The notes under the pieces: model-generated
The model's database searches: none
Told to the model about the DNA's origin: nothing
The model's input: only the letters and a program-made list of their open reading frames with translations
Source of the DNA: an uncultured Caryophanales bacterium
Lineage (GTDB): Bacteria; Bacillota_I; Bacilli_A; RFN20; CAG-288
Direction of reading: 5' to 3'
Assembly: GCA_905211645.1 (NCBI GenBank)
Contig: CAJMBK010000006.1
Location: forward strand, 1 to 64,000
DNA: 64,000 bases
Shown: one piece after another, positions 8,911 through 17,441 of the stretch
Numbering within the stretch: position 1 is the first letter of the stretch
Layout: each line of letters starts with the position of its first letter
Program-made: the position numbers and the translations under genes

Positions 8911-9801
8911 TTAATCTTTTGACATTTCCTCAAAGCCGCTTTTATACATATTCTTAAGTGTTTCTTTTAGTTTTGTTGGCTTAAGTATTTTTACATCACC
9001 GCAAAATCTGAAAAAGAAGTATTTTGCTTGTTTCATTGAACAATAAAATTTGTAGATTCTATTTTTTGTATCTATTATTTGAGTATGAATCGGTCTATGA
9101 ATTGCAGAATAAAGGTAGCTTGCTTCAGACTCGGGTGTTAAAAATTGAACTATAACCTCTTCATTTGGTTCAAACGCAAATGTTGGACCATACTCTATAA
9201 TTAAGTCTTCAATTTTTGCAAATTCATCTTTTTTTGGTTTAAATTCCTTGTTCAGGGTTCGAATAGCCTTAATAGTTGAAATTCTATACGCAGCAAAACG
9301 GTTTCCATCATCAGCAATTAAATATGAAAAAATCATTTCATTTGCAGGTGCAATTTTATAAGGCATTAAATCTGATGTTGTTTTATTTTGAATAGTTAAC
9401 TTTATTTTTTTATGATTTTCGATAGCATAGTTCATTTCATCAATAGATTCACGAAGAATTATATATTCACGCTCGAGACATGATTTTCTGCAGTAACTTT
9501 CTACAACTGCCTTCAAGAATTCTGAACTAGTTGTGAATTGATTCATTGCTCTATTATCATCTTTGAAATATTCTAACTTATCGATATTCTCATCTTGAAT
9601 GTAGTATGTTTTTGAATCACCTTTTAATTTTGAGTATGAGTAATTTATGTCAAAATCTTTTTTCAGATAGCTTTGAATAATTAAATTAATAAATGATCCT
9701 TCATTAAATGTTGCAATAGCGTTGAATATCAACATATCACGCTTGATAATTGCTTTAGCCAATGGGCTGAGATTAATTCTTGTTCTACTGTTAAACTCCA
9801 T
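8911..9801 (-). CDS. WYL-domain transcriptional regulator
   Basis: 296 residues. The C-terminal half has a WYL-type pattern at about residues 145-190 (MPYKIAPANEMIFSYLIADD, then NRFAAYRISTIKAI), the ligand-sensing SH3-like fold of this family. The C-terminus has the WCX-like strand-helix region (GPTFAFEPNEEVIVQFLTPE). The N-terminus (RTRINLSPLAKAIIKRDM) is helical and probably binds DNA, though a classical HTH is not obvious. GAGGAAC precedes the start. It is transcribed away from the zinc-protein/nrdG/nrdD/kinase/methyltransferase operon and is the natural candidate to regulate it. WYL proteins such as BrxR and CapW control defence operons, which is family knowledge rather than proof here. 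Confidence 0.75.
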   Translation of the reverse strand: MEFNSRTRINLSPLAKAIIKRDMLIFNAIATFNEGSFINLIIQSYLKKDFDINYSYSKLKGDSKTYYIQDENIDKLEYFKDDNRAMNQFTTSSEFLKAVVESYCRKSCLEREYIILRESIDEMNYAIENHKKIKLTIQNKTTSDLMPYKIAPANEMIFSYLIADDGNRFAAYRISTIKAIRTLNKEFKPKKDEFAKIEDLIIEYGPTFAFEPNEEVIVQFLTPESEASYLYSAIHRPIHTQIIDTKNRIYKFYCSMKQAKYFFFRFCGDVKILKPTKLKETLKNMYKSGFEEMSKD

Positions 9802-9861
9802 AAATTTGTTCCTCTGTTACTATTTATACACAATTTTTGATTAAAAAGTTTGTAAAACAAA

Positions 9862-9924
9862 TACTTTTCTACACAAAAATACTTGTAAAAAGTAAAAAAA
9901 TCAAGATTTTTGTTTACCTATAAT
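9862..9924 (+). promoter_or_regulatory. divergent promoter region with candidate WYL operator
   Basis: TACTTTTC (9862) and GTAAAAAGTA (ending 9894) form an imperfect inverted repeat. An AATACTT direct repeat lies inside it. A TATAAT box is at 9919-9924, 25 bp before the first gene of the operon. The -35 is weak, as expected for a regulated promoter. Binding by the neighbouring WYL protein is inference. Confidence 0.45.
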
Positions 9925-9948
9925 GTTTACAGAAAGGAACAAAGCATT

Positions 9949-10383
9949 ATGAAATATTTCAAAGTTACATGTAAATGCGGGCATGTTGGTAGGTTTAATT
10001 ATATTCCAATTAGTTTTGCCGTTATTGCTGAAAATGGTAAAGAAGCTAGTTCAAAGGCAAGACAAATTCCTAGAGTTAAACATCATCAGAAAAAAGCAAT
10101 ACTTAGTTGCAATGAAATTTCATATGAGGAGTACAGAAATTTGATAGAACAAAATAGCGAAAACAAGTATTTGAAGTGTAGAAACATTCAACAACAAAGG
10201 AAAGAATGTGATTTAAAAGATAAAATTGTTAAAGATGACGAGCGTATTCAAATATGTAAAAAAGACAAGTCATCTAGAATAAATAGATTGCATTATCTAA
10301 AGAAAAAATTTGATGAAATTGATAAAGTTATTGTTGAAATACTTAAGGAAGAAACGATGTATGAAACAACAGATAGTGATTAA
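9949..10383 (+). CDS. small zinc-motif protein, first gene of the nrdGD operon
   Basis: 144 residues from the ATG at 9949, chosen over an in-frame ATG at 9910 because AGAAAGGAAC sits before it. The N-terminus MKYFKVTCKCGHVGRFNYIP has a CxCGHxG zinc-knuckle-like motif, with a further Cys at about residue 54. The C-terminal 70 residues are charged and helical, with Cys at intervals. No named family is recognised. Its end overlaps the nrdG start by 23 bp, so translation is probably coupled. Location suggests a role with the anaerobic reductase or the methyltransferase, but this is inference. Confidence 0.6.
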   Translation: MKYFKVTCKCGHVGRFNYIPISFAVIAENGKEASSKARQIPRVKHHQKKAILSCNEISYEEYRNLIEQNSENKYLKCRNIQQQRKECDLKDKIVKDDERIQICKKDKSSRINRLHYLKKKFDEIDKVIVEILKEETMYETTDSD

Positions 10384-10810
10384 TTGTTTGCATCAAAATC
10401 CATCATTTGTTGATGGACCAGGTTATAGAACAGTCCTATTTTTACAAGGATGTGATGCCAAATGCCCAGGGTGTCATAATAAAGACACCTGGGATATCAC
10501 GAAAGGTAGAATTGTTGATATTGATGACCTTGTAGCTGTTATTAGGTCAATTTGTTTAAATAAAAAGTTAACTATTACAGGTGGAGAACCTTTAAAACAA
10601 TCGGAATCGTTAGAAATCTTATTGTCAAAACTATCTGATTTTGACTTGTGCTTATATACAGGAAAGGAACTTGATGAAGTTCCACAAAAAATTCTTAAGT
10701 ATCTTAAGTACATTAAAACCGGTCGATATGTTCAAGAGCTTAGAACTACAACTAGACCTTATGTCGGTTCTACAAATCAAATATTTCAAGAGGTGAAACA
10801 TAATGAATAA
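10361..10810 (+). CDS. nrdG: anaerobic ribonucleotide reductase-activating protein NrdG
   Basis: A radical-SAM enzyme of 149 residues that generates the glycyl radical on NrdD. The cluster motif is CDAKCPGC (CxxxCxxC) near residue 28. It is followed by the WDITKG segment and TITGGEPL (GGEP SAM-binding motif), and ends with GRYVQELRTTTRPYVGSTNQ, the normal NrdG tail. The ATG at 10361 behind AAGGAAGAAACG gives the canonical length; an upstream in-frame ATG would add 17 unrelated residues. It overlaps nrdD by 8 bp. The protein acts in the cytosol under anaerobic conditions. Confidence 0.9.
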   Translation: MKQQIVINCLHQNPSFVDGPGYRTVLFLQGCDAKCPGCHNKDTWDITKGRIVDIDDLVAVIRSICLNKKLTITGGEPLKQSESLEILLSKLSDFDLCLYTGKELDEVPQKILKYLKYIKTGRYVQELRTTTRPYVGSTNQIFQEVKHNE

Positions 10811-12491
10811 GCAAAATAAAAATGATAATGCTGCTAATAGAAAGAGTTATGTTGGATACATTTATAACGTTGGTGAAGACTCAATCAAAAGCAAAGTTTT
10901 AAATTCTATTTATTGTGAATGGTCGGATTTACATAGAAGAGGTTATATTCATATCCATGACTTGGATGCTTATGGACTTACATACAATTGTCTAACCTTT
11001 GATATCGTTAATTCTTTTCCTTTTAGTAGATTTAACAATTTTAATGAAGTTACTAAAATTGTTAATGTTTTTGAATTTGTAGAAGAACTTTTGTCAAGGA
11101 TGGGGAATGAACAAAGTGGCGGGATGTCCTTTGCAAATTTTGATATAGATTTTGCGTACATTTTTTCAAAACTAAATGTCTCTTTTAAGGGTCATGAAGA
11201 TGTATTTAAAGCTTCTATTATGTCTTTAGTACTTTGGTGCAATAATACTCATACACGTATGGGACAAACAAGTTATTATGTAACTTTTAATGTTGGCTTA
11301 GGCACTTCTGATTTCTCACGTTTTTTAACTTCTACTTTATTGGACTGTTTTATGGAAGCTGGTAATTTAGTCTATAAGCCTAACATTGTTTTTAAAGTTC
11401 ATAAGGGAGTCAATAGATTTAAAAGTGATAAAAACTTCGACTTATTATGTAAATCTTTAAGATGTACTTCTTGGAAGATGATTCCAACATATTTGTTGTG
11501 TGATTGTGAATGTGACAAGGATATTGATCCATACAATCTCTCAATAATGGGTTGCAGAACAAGAGTAGTTGATGATTTGTACGGTGAGAAAACTGCGATA
11601 GGTCGAGGCAATATTACTAATATCTCTATTAATTTACCTAGATTAGCTTTTGATGTAATCAAAGAAACATCAGACAGTGAAAAGTCAATTAATCTTTTTA
11701 AGAAAAAATGGATTTCTATTGCCGAGGTGACTAAAGATATACTTATTGATCGTTATCAAAAAACTATCAAGCAAGATATTAACTTATTTCCAACTAATCA
11801 AGAATACAAGTTATGGTGTCAAGATATAAATAGAAATGGTCTTGAAGGTGCTTTTTGCCATGGTACATTATCAATAGGATTTATTGGATTGAGCGAGACT
11901 ATTGAAATATTAACTAATAAAAAGTTTTGGAAAGACGAAAGTGCTTATAATCTGACATTGGATATTCTTAGTTTCATGCGTAATTACACTGATTCTTTAA
12001 CCAAAAAATACAAATTGAATTTTTCGTTATTGGCTACTAGCGGTGAATTAATTAGCGGTAGATTTATTGAATTTGATAAGAAAATTTATTCACATAATGT
12101 ATTAGAAAAAGATTTTTATACTAATTCATTCCATATTGATGTTGATAGCAAACTTCCTGCCTACAAAAAGATTCAACTGGAAGGCCCTTTTCATAAATTC
12201 ACTAATGGTGGTTGTATCACATATGTTGAATTAGGCGAAGCTCCTATTGAAAATGTTGAAGGTCTAGATGAAATGATTGAAGTTGCAATTGAATCTGGAG
12301 TTCATTATTTAGGATTTAATTTTCCTAAAGATATATGCAACGATTGTGGAGCTTCTGGTACATTTGATATATGTCCATCTTGTGGTAGTAAGAATATTAC
12401 AAGAATACGTAGAGTAAGCGGATATTTAGAAATTGAAGATTACTTTACTTCAGGAAAGAAAAATGAATCGAAAAGAAGGCTAAAGAACTAA
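10803..12491 (+). CDS. nrdD: class III anaerobic ribonucleoside-triphosphate reductase NrdD (no ATP cone)
   Basis: Reduces ribonucleoside triphosphates to deoxyribonucleotides through a glycyl radical. The 562 residues include GYIHIHDLDAYGLTYNC, GNEQSGGMSFANFDID, catalytic Cys251 in IMGCRT, FCHGTLSIGFIGLSE, the C-terminal zinc site CNDC/CPSC and glycyl-radical Gly540 in RVSGYL. All key residues are present. The N-terminus starts directly in the catalytic barrel, without the roughly 100-150-residue ATP-cone allosteric domain, as in short phage-type enzymes such as T4 NrdD. It overlaps nrdG. The lack of an activity cone suggests it escapes dATP feedback, which is inference. Confidence 0.92.
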   Translation: MNKQNKNDNAANRKSYVGYIYNVGEDSIKSKVLNSIYCEWSDLHRRGYIHIHDLDAYGLTYNCLTFDIVNSFPFSRFNNFNEVTKIVNVFEFVEELLSRMGNEQSGGMSFANFDIDFAYIFSKLNVSFKGHEDVFKASIMSLVLWCNNTHTRMGQTSYYVTFNVGLGTSDFSRFLTSTLLDCFMEAGNLVYKPNIVFKVHKGVNRFKSDKNFDLLCKSLRCTSWKMIPTYLLCDCECDKDIDPYNLSIMGCRTRVVDDLYGEKTAIGRGNITNISINLPRLAFDVIKETSDSEKSINLFKKKWISIAEVTKDILIDRYQKTIKQDINLFPTNQEYKLWCQDINRNGLEGAFCHGTLSIGFIGLSETIEILTNKKFWKDESAYNLTLDILSFMRNYTDSLTKKYKLNFSLLATSGELISGRFIEFDKKIYSHNVLEKDFYTNSFHIDVDSKLPAYKKIQLEGPFHKFTNGGCITYVELGEAPIENVEGLDEMIEVAIESGVHYLGFNFPKDICNDCGASGTFDICPSCGSKNITRIRRVSGYLEIEDYFTSGKKNESKRRLKN

Positions 12492-12504
12492 TACGAATGT
12501 TTAT

Positions 12505-12624
12505 ATGACCAATTTTCATTTTCATGATGAAATAGTGTTTAATAAAATAAACCATCAACAAAGATTTCTAGATGAATTTATTAAATTAAAGGAGATTAAC
12601 AAAGATGAATCATATATCAATTGA
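12505..12624 (+). CDS. possible 39-residue small ORF
   Basis: ATG at 12505 opens MTNFHFHDEIVFNKINHQQR and ends at a TGA inside the kinase gene start, overlapping it by 20 bp. The composition is protein-like, but there is no clear ribosome binding site. It may simply be leader sequence between nrdD and the kinase. Confidence 0.2.
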   Translation: MTNFHFHDEIVFNKINHQQRFLDEFIKLKEINKDESYIN

Positions 12625-13180
12625 AGGTATGGATGGTGTTGGTAAAACAACTATATGTAAATTACTTTCTGAAAAACTAAATTATAAATTTGTCGAAAAA
12701 CCATTGCATTTACTTTTCGATGATGATTTAGATTCATTTGATAATTACATTAGAATCAGAAATAAAGTAAACAAAAATGATAACAGAGTTTTCACATCCT
12801 GGTTCTATGGTTTAGGAAGCATTTATATGTATGAATATTTTAAAAATGAAAATATTATTACCGATAGACATTTTGCTTCTAACTACGCATGGAGCGGTAC
12901 AGATGAAAATAACGATGTTTATGAACTCCTTCTTAAAAAAATCGGTGCCCCTAAACTAACTGTTATTTTATATGCAACACCTGAAGTTATAATATCAAGA
13001 TTAAAATCTAGAAACATCAATGATAAAGACATTCATCGTGTTGATAAATCAGAAATGGTATATTCAAAAATGATCTATTTTTGCAATGTGTTTAAATTGC
13101 CTTATATTTTGATAGATACTTCTAATTTAACACCAAAAGATATTGTCGATAAAATAATTATGGAGATTTCCAATGATTAA
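12605..13180 (+). CDS. thymidylate/deoxynucleoside kinase-like protein
   Basis: 191 residues with a P-loop IEGMDGVGKTT at residues 5-15, a DR-containing motif IITDRHFASNYAWSG (equivalent to the DR[YF] of dTMP kinases), and an Arg-rich lid region RLKSRNIND. This is the TMP kinase/deoxynucleoside kinase superfamily; it would phosphorylate a nucleotide or nucleoside. AAAGGAG lies 9 nt before the ATG. Its end overlaps the following LRR-methyltransferase by 8 bp, implying translational coupling. With NrdD/NrdG it makes a small dNTP-supply set. Its exact substrate cannot be read; the normal chromosomal tmk is expected elsewhere. Confidence 0.75.
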   Translation: MNHISIEGMDGVGKTTICKLLSEKLNYKFVEKPLHLLFDDDLDSFDNYIRIRNKVNKNDNRVFTSWFYGLGSIYMYEYFKNENIITDRHFASNYAWSGTDENNDVYELLLKKIGAPKLTVILYATPEVIISRLKSRNINDKDIHRVDKSEMVYSKMIYFCNVFKLPYILIDTSNLTPKDIVDKIIMEISND

Positions 13181-15596
13181 TTATGAAGCTCTAAAATTTA
13201 GTAGAAATATGAAATATACAGCATTGTATTCCACAATGTATTTTGTGGAAGAAGATGAAGATGTATATATCAGAAAATTTGATGATTGTACAATTAGAAT
13301 TCAAGCAAATACTCAAGAACTTTTTATTAATGGTAATTTTGCTTTTTTACTTAACAGTCATAAAAGCTTTGTTAAGTTGGAATGTATAGTTCGTATTTTA
13401 AATTTAGGTTACAAAATATCCGATATTGTGGGTATTGGGAATAAGAATTATTTCTTCTTTAAAGGATTTCTTATCATATTTTTTACATGGGATGAAAAGT
13501 TTAATTTTGATCTGCTAAATAACCATAATGTTCTCTATAAATCACGCTTAGTTAGTGGCGTAATAGAATACAAAACTAAAATAATGTGCGGAGATATCTA
13601 CGATTACGGCTTATTTGAAGAAAAAGTAGATCAGTTTAATTTTTCTAAAGCGATTGTTTCTAAATATGATGATCCTGATTTTATTATCGAAGAAAATAGA
13701 GTTGTCAAATACATTGGAAAATCTAATGTAGTTAAAGTCCCATATGGTATTCAAGAATTGGAATCTTCATCTTTTTGGGATAACCAATTTATTGAAAAAG
13801 TTATTCTTCCTGAAACCTTGGAAAATTTTGGGGGTGATACTTTTTATAACTGTAAAAATCTAAAAGAGATTAATATTCCTAAATCTGTTAAATTGATGGG
13901 AGATAATCCCTTCGCAGGTTGTCCAAAAATAAAAGTCAGTAATGAATCACCATACTTTTTCTATGAAAATGGTGTTTTATACACTTATGATAAGAAGACT
14001 TTAATTTATTGTAGCGTTATTGGTAAAGAAGATAAATTTATAATTCCAGATGAAGTAGCAATTTTAGGAAAACATTCATTTTATCTTTGTGATAGATTTC
14101 ATGAAATTACAATCCCTAGCTCAGTAATCAAGATAAAAAACAACCCATTTTCTGGTTGCAATCATTTAAAGCTAATTAATAATTCACCATTTTATAATAT
14201 TGTCGACTCTGTAATTTATAATAAGTTTAAAACCGCAGTTGTAGGTTGTTTGAACAATATAAAAACTGATGAATTAAAATTGTTAGATACAACAAAAACA
14301 ATCAATAGAAATTCATTTTGGAATTGTAAAGGTATTAATAAGATTATTTTTCCAGAAAATTTAATTGATATTGGCTACAATCCATTTGTTGGTTGTGACA
14401 ACATTCATTTTGTAAGTAAAAGCAATAAATTTAAAGTTGTTGATGATATTTTGTACAACGAAGATATGTCCAAATTGATTTGCTGTCCGAAATGGAAAGC
14501 AGTTGGTGAATTAGATATTCCTGAGAATGTTATTACATTAGAACGTGGTGCCTTTTCTGGTTGTGAATTGATGACAGGGATTAAACTGCATAATGTTAAT
14601 TTGATTAATAAATCATGCTTTACAAATTGCACTTCATTAGAGAATGTGTATTGTAGTGATCTTGTTTATTATATTGGTGTTTGGTCATTTGCATATTGCA
14701 ATAATTTGAAAGAGATTTCAGTTTTTAAGGGTACAAAAATAGATGACAATGCTTTTTCTAATTGTGATCCAAAAGTAATTGTAAGAGATGATTTAACTAA
14801 TTATGTTATTGAGTCAGATAACATCTTTTCTTTAAAAAGCTTAAAAGCAAGATATGAAAAGAAAATTGATTCTATCTTAATAGATCCTCCATACAATTCA
14901 AAAATTAACTACATTGGCTATAAAGACTCTGATTACGATGAAGGATATGAAAATTTTATCTATGCAAGATTAAAATTAGCAAAAAATCTTTTGTCAAATA
15001 AAGGATTTTTAGTTATTAACATAGATGAAGGTGAATTATCAACTATTGTAAAAGTATGCTCAGAAATTTTTGGTAATGATTTAGTTTCAACTTATCGTTG
15101 GAAAAAGAAACATGAGTTTTTTGATTCTAATAGGGTTGTATTGAATCCTAATAAAAAACAAACTGATTACGAATATATTGTTATATGCAAAAATAGCGAA
15201 AACTGTAAGTTTAATTTAATTAAGCAACCTTATTTAGATAGCGATAAGTTGCTAGAAAAATGGTCTAATATTCCTGAGGTATTTGATTGTTTTGGCACAA
15301 CTTCATCAGCCAAGGATGAAATTGAAAAGATATTTGGTGATAGAACATATTTTTCAACGCCCAAACCAGTTAAATTAATGATTGAACTTGTACGTGCAAC
15401 TACAGATAAGAACTCGATTGTTTTAGACTTCTTTGCTGGTAGTGGAACTGTTGGAGAAGCTGTTGAAAAATTGAATTTGGATGATGGTGGTAAACGTAAA
15501 TTTATATTAGTTTCAAACAGTGAATCAAATATATGCAAAAACGTTACTGTTAAAAGATTAGAAAAAGTTAAAGCAAATTTTGTTTTTCTAGATTAA
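13173..15596 (+). CDS. BspA-type leucine-rich repeat/DNA methyltransferase fusion
   Basis: 807 residues without a signal peptide. Residues 1-165 are unrecognised. About residues 170-545 hold repeated LRR_5 (BspA/TpLRR) units such as VKVPYGIQELESSSFWDN, LVIPDEVAILGKHSF and LDIPENVITLERGAFSGC. About residues 560-807 form a beta-class amino-methyltransferase: motif IV DPPY at 571-574, a Mod-like stretch RLKLAKNLLSNKGFLVINID, then motif I DFFAGSGT at 752-759. The motif order IV before I is that of type III Mod and related N6-adenine/N4-cytosine enzymes. BspA repeats are normally on secreted proteins, so this cytosolic fusion is unusual. No partner nuclease is adjacent. The reading frame is intact with no sign of an artificial junction. 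It is the last gene of the WYL-controlled operon. Confidence 0.85.
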   Translation: MINYEALKFSRNMKYTALYSTMYFVEEDEDVYIRKFDDCTIRIQANTQELFINGNFAFLLNSHKSFVKLECIVRILNLGYKISDIVGIGNKNYFFFKGFLIIFFTWDEKFNFDLLNNHNVLYKSRLVSGVIEYKTKIMCGDIYDYGLFEEKVDQFNFSKAIVSKYDDPDFIIEENRVVKYIGKSNVVKVPYGIQELESSSFWDNQFIEKVILPETLENFGGDTFYNCKNLKEINIPKSVKLMGDNPFAGCPKIKVSNESPYFFYENGVLYTYDKKTLIYCSVIGKEDKFIIPDEVAILGKHSFYLCDRFHEITIPSSVIKIKNNPFSGCNHLKLINNSPFYNIVDSVIYNKFKTAVVGCLNNIKTDELKLLDTTKTINRNSFWNCKGINKIIFPENLIDIGYNPFVGCDNIHFVSKSNKFKVVDDILYNEDMSKLICCPKWKAVGELDIPENVITLERGAFSGCELMTGIKLHNVNLINKSCFTNCTSLENVYCSDLVYYIGVWSFAYCNNLKEISVFKGTKIDDNAFSNCDPKVIVRDDLTNYVIESDNIFSLKSLKARYEKKIDSILIDPPYNSKINYIGYKDSDYDEGYENFIYARLKLAKNLLSNKGFLVINIDEGELSTIVKVCSEIFGNDLVSTYRWKKKHEFFDSNRVVLNPNKKQTDYEYIVICKNSENCKFNLIKQPYLDSDKLLEKWSNIPEVFDCFGTTSSAKDEIEKIFGDRTYFSTPKPVKLMIELVRATTDKNSIVLDFFAGSGTVGEAVEKLNLDDGGKRKFILVSNSESNICKNVTVKRLEKVKANFVFLD

Positions 15597-15743
15597 ATAC
15601 TTTCATTCTATCTTCTTTGTTCTTCCTTTATATGTTATATCGTCGATAGTAGATGATAGAAAATCAGATTAATATTTTTCACATAATTCTTCTTTAAATA
15701 GAAAATATTTAAAGAAGAGTTTTTATATGTACAGGGATGACTT

Positions 15744-16012
15744 ATGAAAGAAAAAATCCATCCAAATCCTAATGTACCAAGTGTTTGCTACATTAAAAAC
15801 ATAATTAAGAATCCAAATACAATAGTTTATGACAACACTTATCATGACGACTATTAAATTAACGGTGAAGATTTTGAAAATCATGTCACTCATTTTTATC
15901 CACTCATTGTTGATAAATTAATTATCGGTAAATTCTGTGTAATTGCAAAAGGAATCAAAAATTATCATGAATGGAGCAAACCATAGAATGAATGGTATTA
16001 GTACATATCCAT
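15744..16012 (+). pseudogene. Vat-like hexapeptide acetyltransferase, 5' half
   Basis: Starts at ATG 15744. The readable protein is IHPNPNVPSVCYIKNI, then YDNTYHDDY with an in-frame TAA at 15855, then NGEDFENHVTHFYPLIVDKL and IIGKFCVIAKGIK. A frameshift near 15960 gives IMNGANHRMNGISTYP. This is the N-terminal half of the Vat/xenobiotic acetyltransferase family. It stops exactly where the 3' half at 18781 resumes. The gene is therefore dead three ways: stop, frameshift and insertion. Confidence 0.8.
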
Positions 16013-16039
16013 ATGTTGTCTGTAATGCTCAAAAGGACT

Positions 16040-16087
16040 GAAAATCTATTTTATGAGTCATTTTATTGCGCTAACTTTGAAATTTAA
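16040..16087. repeat. 48-bp direct repeat, right copy
   Basis: Matches 6-53 at 46 of 48 positions. It lies 28 bp inside the left edge of the 2.77-kb insert and about 90 bp upstream of a lipoprotein gene. Confidence 0.85.
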
Positions 16088-16175
16088 TCAATTTTTATAG
16101 AACGTTGCAAATATTACTTACCTACTTTTAAATTTCTTTTAAAGCATATATAATTGAGTAAAAAGGAGATGTATT

Positions 16176-17147
16176 ATGAAGAAATTTATTAAAAGCTCAC
16201 TTTCTTTATTATTACTTACTACGCTTTCTGCTTGTGGTGATTCTCAGACAAGTTCTTTAGCTTCAAGTTCTCAATCTACTTCCTCACAACCTGATGAGTC
16301 GACATCGACTTATCAAGAAGATTTTACCGTTGTTACTGAGGATAATGGTCTTTCGGTAGCTGAGTCTAGCTTTTTATTTTCAACTGCCGCAGAGGATGAT
16401 CAGTTTCCTCCAGAAGCTACAATCCGTTTGATGACAGATCAAACCTGGAATGGCTGCACAGCATTATTAGATAGAGAGACAAAAATAATCGCTGAAAATG
16501 AAGATGTCTTACCAGAAGGTTCAGTATCCTTAGATATTGTCAAAAATTCTGATATTGTTGGATCCACAGGAAGCAATGAAATCTATGCGATTGATGTTGA
16601 ATTAGATCGTACAAAAGTAAGACCAGGTCAATCAAAGCTCAAAATCCAAGTTCATCCAAATAATGGATCATCTACAATTAGTAAAAACACAGTTATATGT
16701 GTAGATATAACAATTAAAGAATATGGAACAATTGAGGTCGAAACTTATAATTTAAATCTCAATCTTGACTTAACTGGTTTAGATACTATCATAGAAGAAA
16801 ATTCTACAACTATTACTTCAATCACTTTTTCAATCGGTGACAGCGCTCCTGAAGAAGAAGTATATGGTTATTCAGCTGACCAAGTGAAACAAGTCCCAAT
16901 TGATATAAGTGAAACTTATACTTCAGTTAGCATGGAAAATATTAAATATGCTGTTGGTCATGAGTACTTCGCTCAGGTATTTGTAGAAGGCGATAAAGTT
17001 TCAGATCGAATTTGGATTGCCCTAGAACCAAAGCAAATTAGCCCAGATTATTCTTTCACCGTGAATAGTACTGGAAATTCAACATTTGTCGTTGAAGAAG
17101 ATAATTTAACTATCGACTTAAAATTATCTGATTATCACGCATTATAA
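16176..17147 (+). CDS. secreted lipoprotein, unknown function
   Basis: 323 residues. The signal peptide MKKFIKSSLSLLLLTTLSAC has lipobox LSAC and is followed by a Ser/Thr/Gln-rich linker of about 30 residues. The mature part is beta-rich and acidic with two similar halves ending in aromatic strands (VCVDITIKEYGTIEVETYNL; SFTVNSTGNSTFVVEEDNLT). No enzyme motif was seen. AAAAAGGAGATG precedes the ATG. It lies inside the 2.77-kb insert in the Vat-like gene. A cell-surface adhesion or binding role is plausible but unproven. Confidence 0.7.
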   Translation: MKKFIKSSLSLLLLTTLSACGDSQTSSLASSSQSTSSQPDESTSTYQEDFTVVTEDNGLSVAESSFLFSTAAEDDQFPPEATIRLMTDQTWNGCTALLDRETKIIAENEDVLPEGSVSLDIVKNSDIVGSTGSNEIYAIDVELDRTKVRPGQSKLKIQVHPNNGSSTISKNTVICVDITIKEYGTIEVETYNLNLNLDLTGLDTIIEENSTTITSITFSIGDSAPEEEVYGYSADQVKQVPIDISETYTSVSMENIKYAVGHEYFAQVFVEGDKVSDRIWIALEPKQISPDYSFTVNSTGNSTFVVEEDNLTIDLKLSDYHAL

Positions 17148-17171
17148 TTATTAGATTGATTTATTAATTTT

Positions 17172-17441
17172 TTAGTTACTAAAGTAACTTTCTGTAATAT
17201 CATAATCATCCCATTTGGAACGATATTATTTCTGTTGCGTTTGATTAAGACGATCAATGTTTGCAGGTAATTCAGTTTCATAGATATGTTTGTTGATAAA
17301 AGGTGAGTTTTTGATAAGGTTGATTTTAGAAAGGCCGAAAGCTTCTTCGTCGGAATTAAAAGAAGGATTTCAACAGATTTAAGAGTCGTTTTCTAAAATT
17401 ATCGAGCTACTGTCAGGAACTGAAGCTTCTCTTTTAGGCAT
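17172..17441 (-). pseudogene. decayed minus-strand ORF, unknown family
   Basis: A single 90-codon frame, from an ATG at 17441 to TAA at 17172, reads MPKREASVPDSSSIILENDS, three internal stops, then FGLSKINLIKNSPFINKHIY and WDDYDITESYF. It is clearly former coding sequence. The family is not recognised. Confidence 0.5.
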
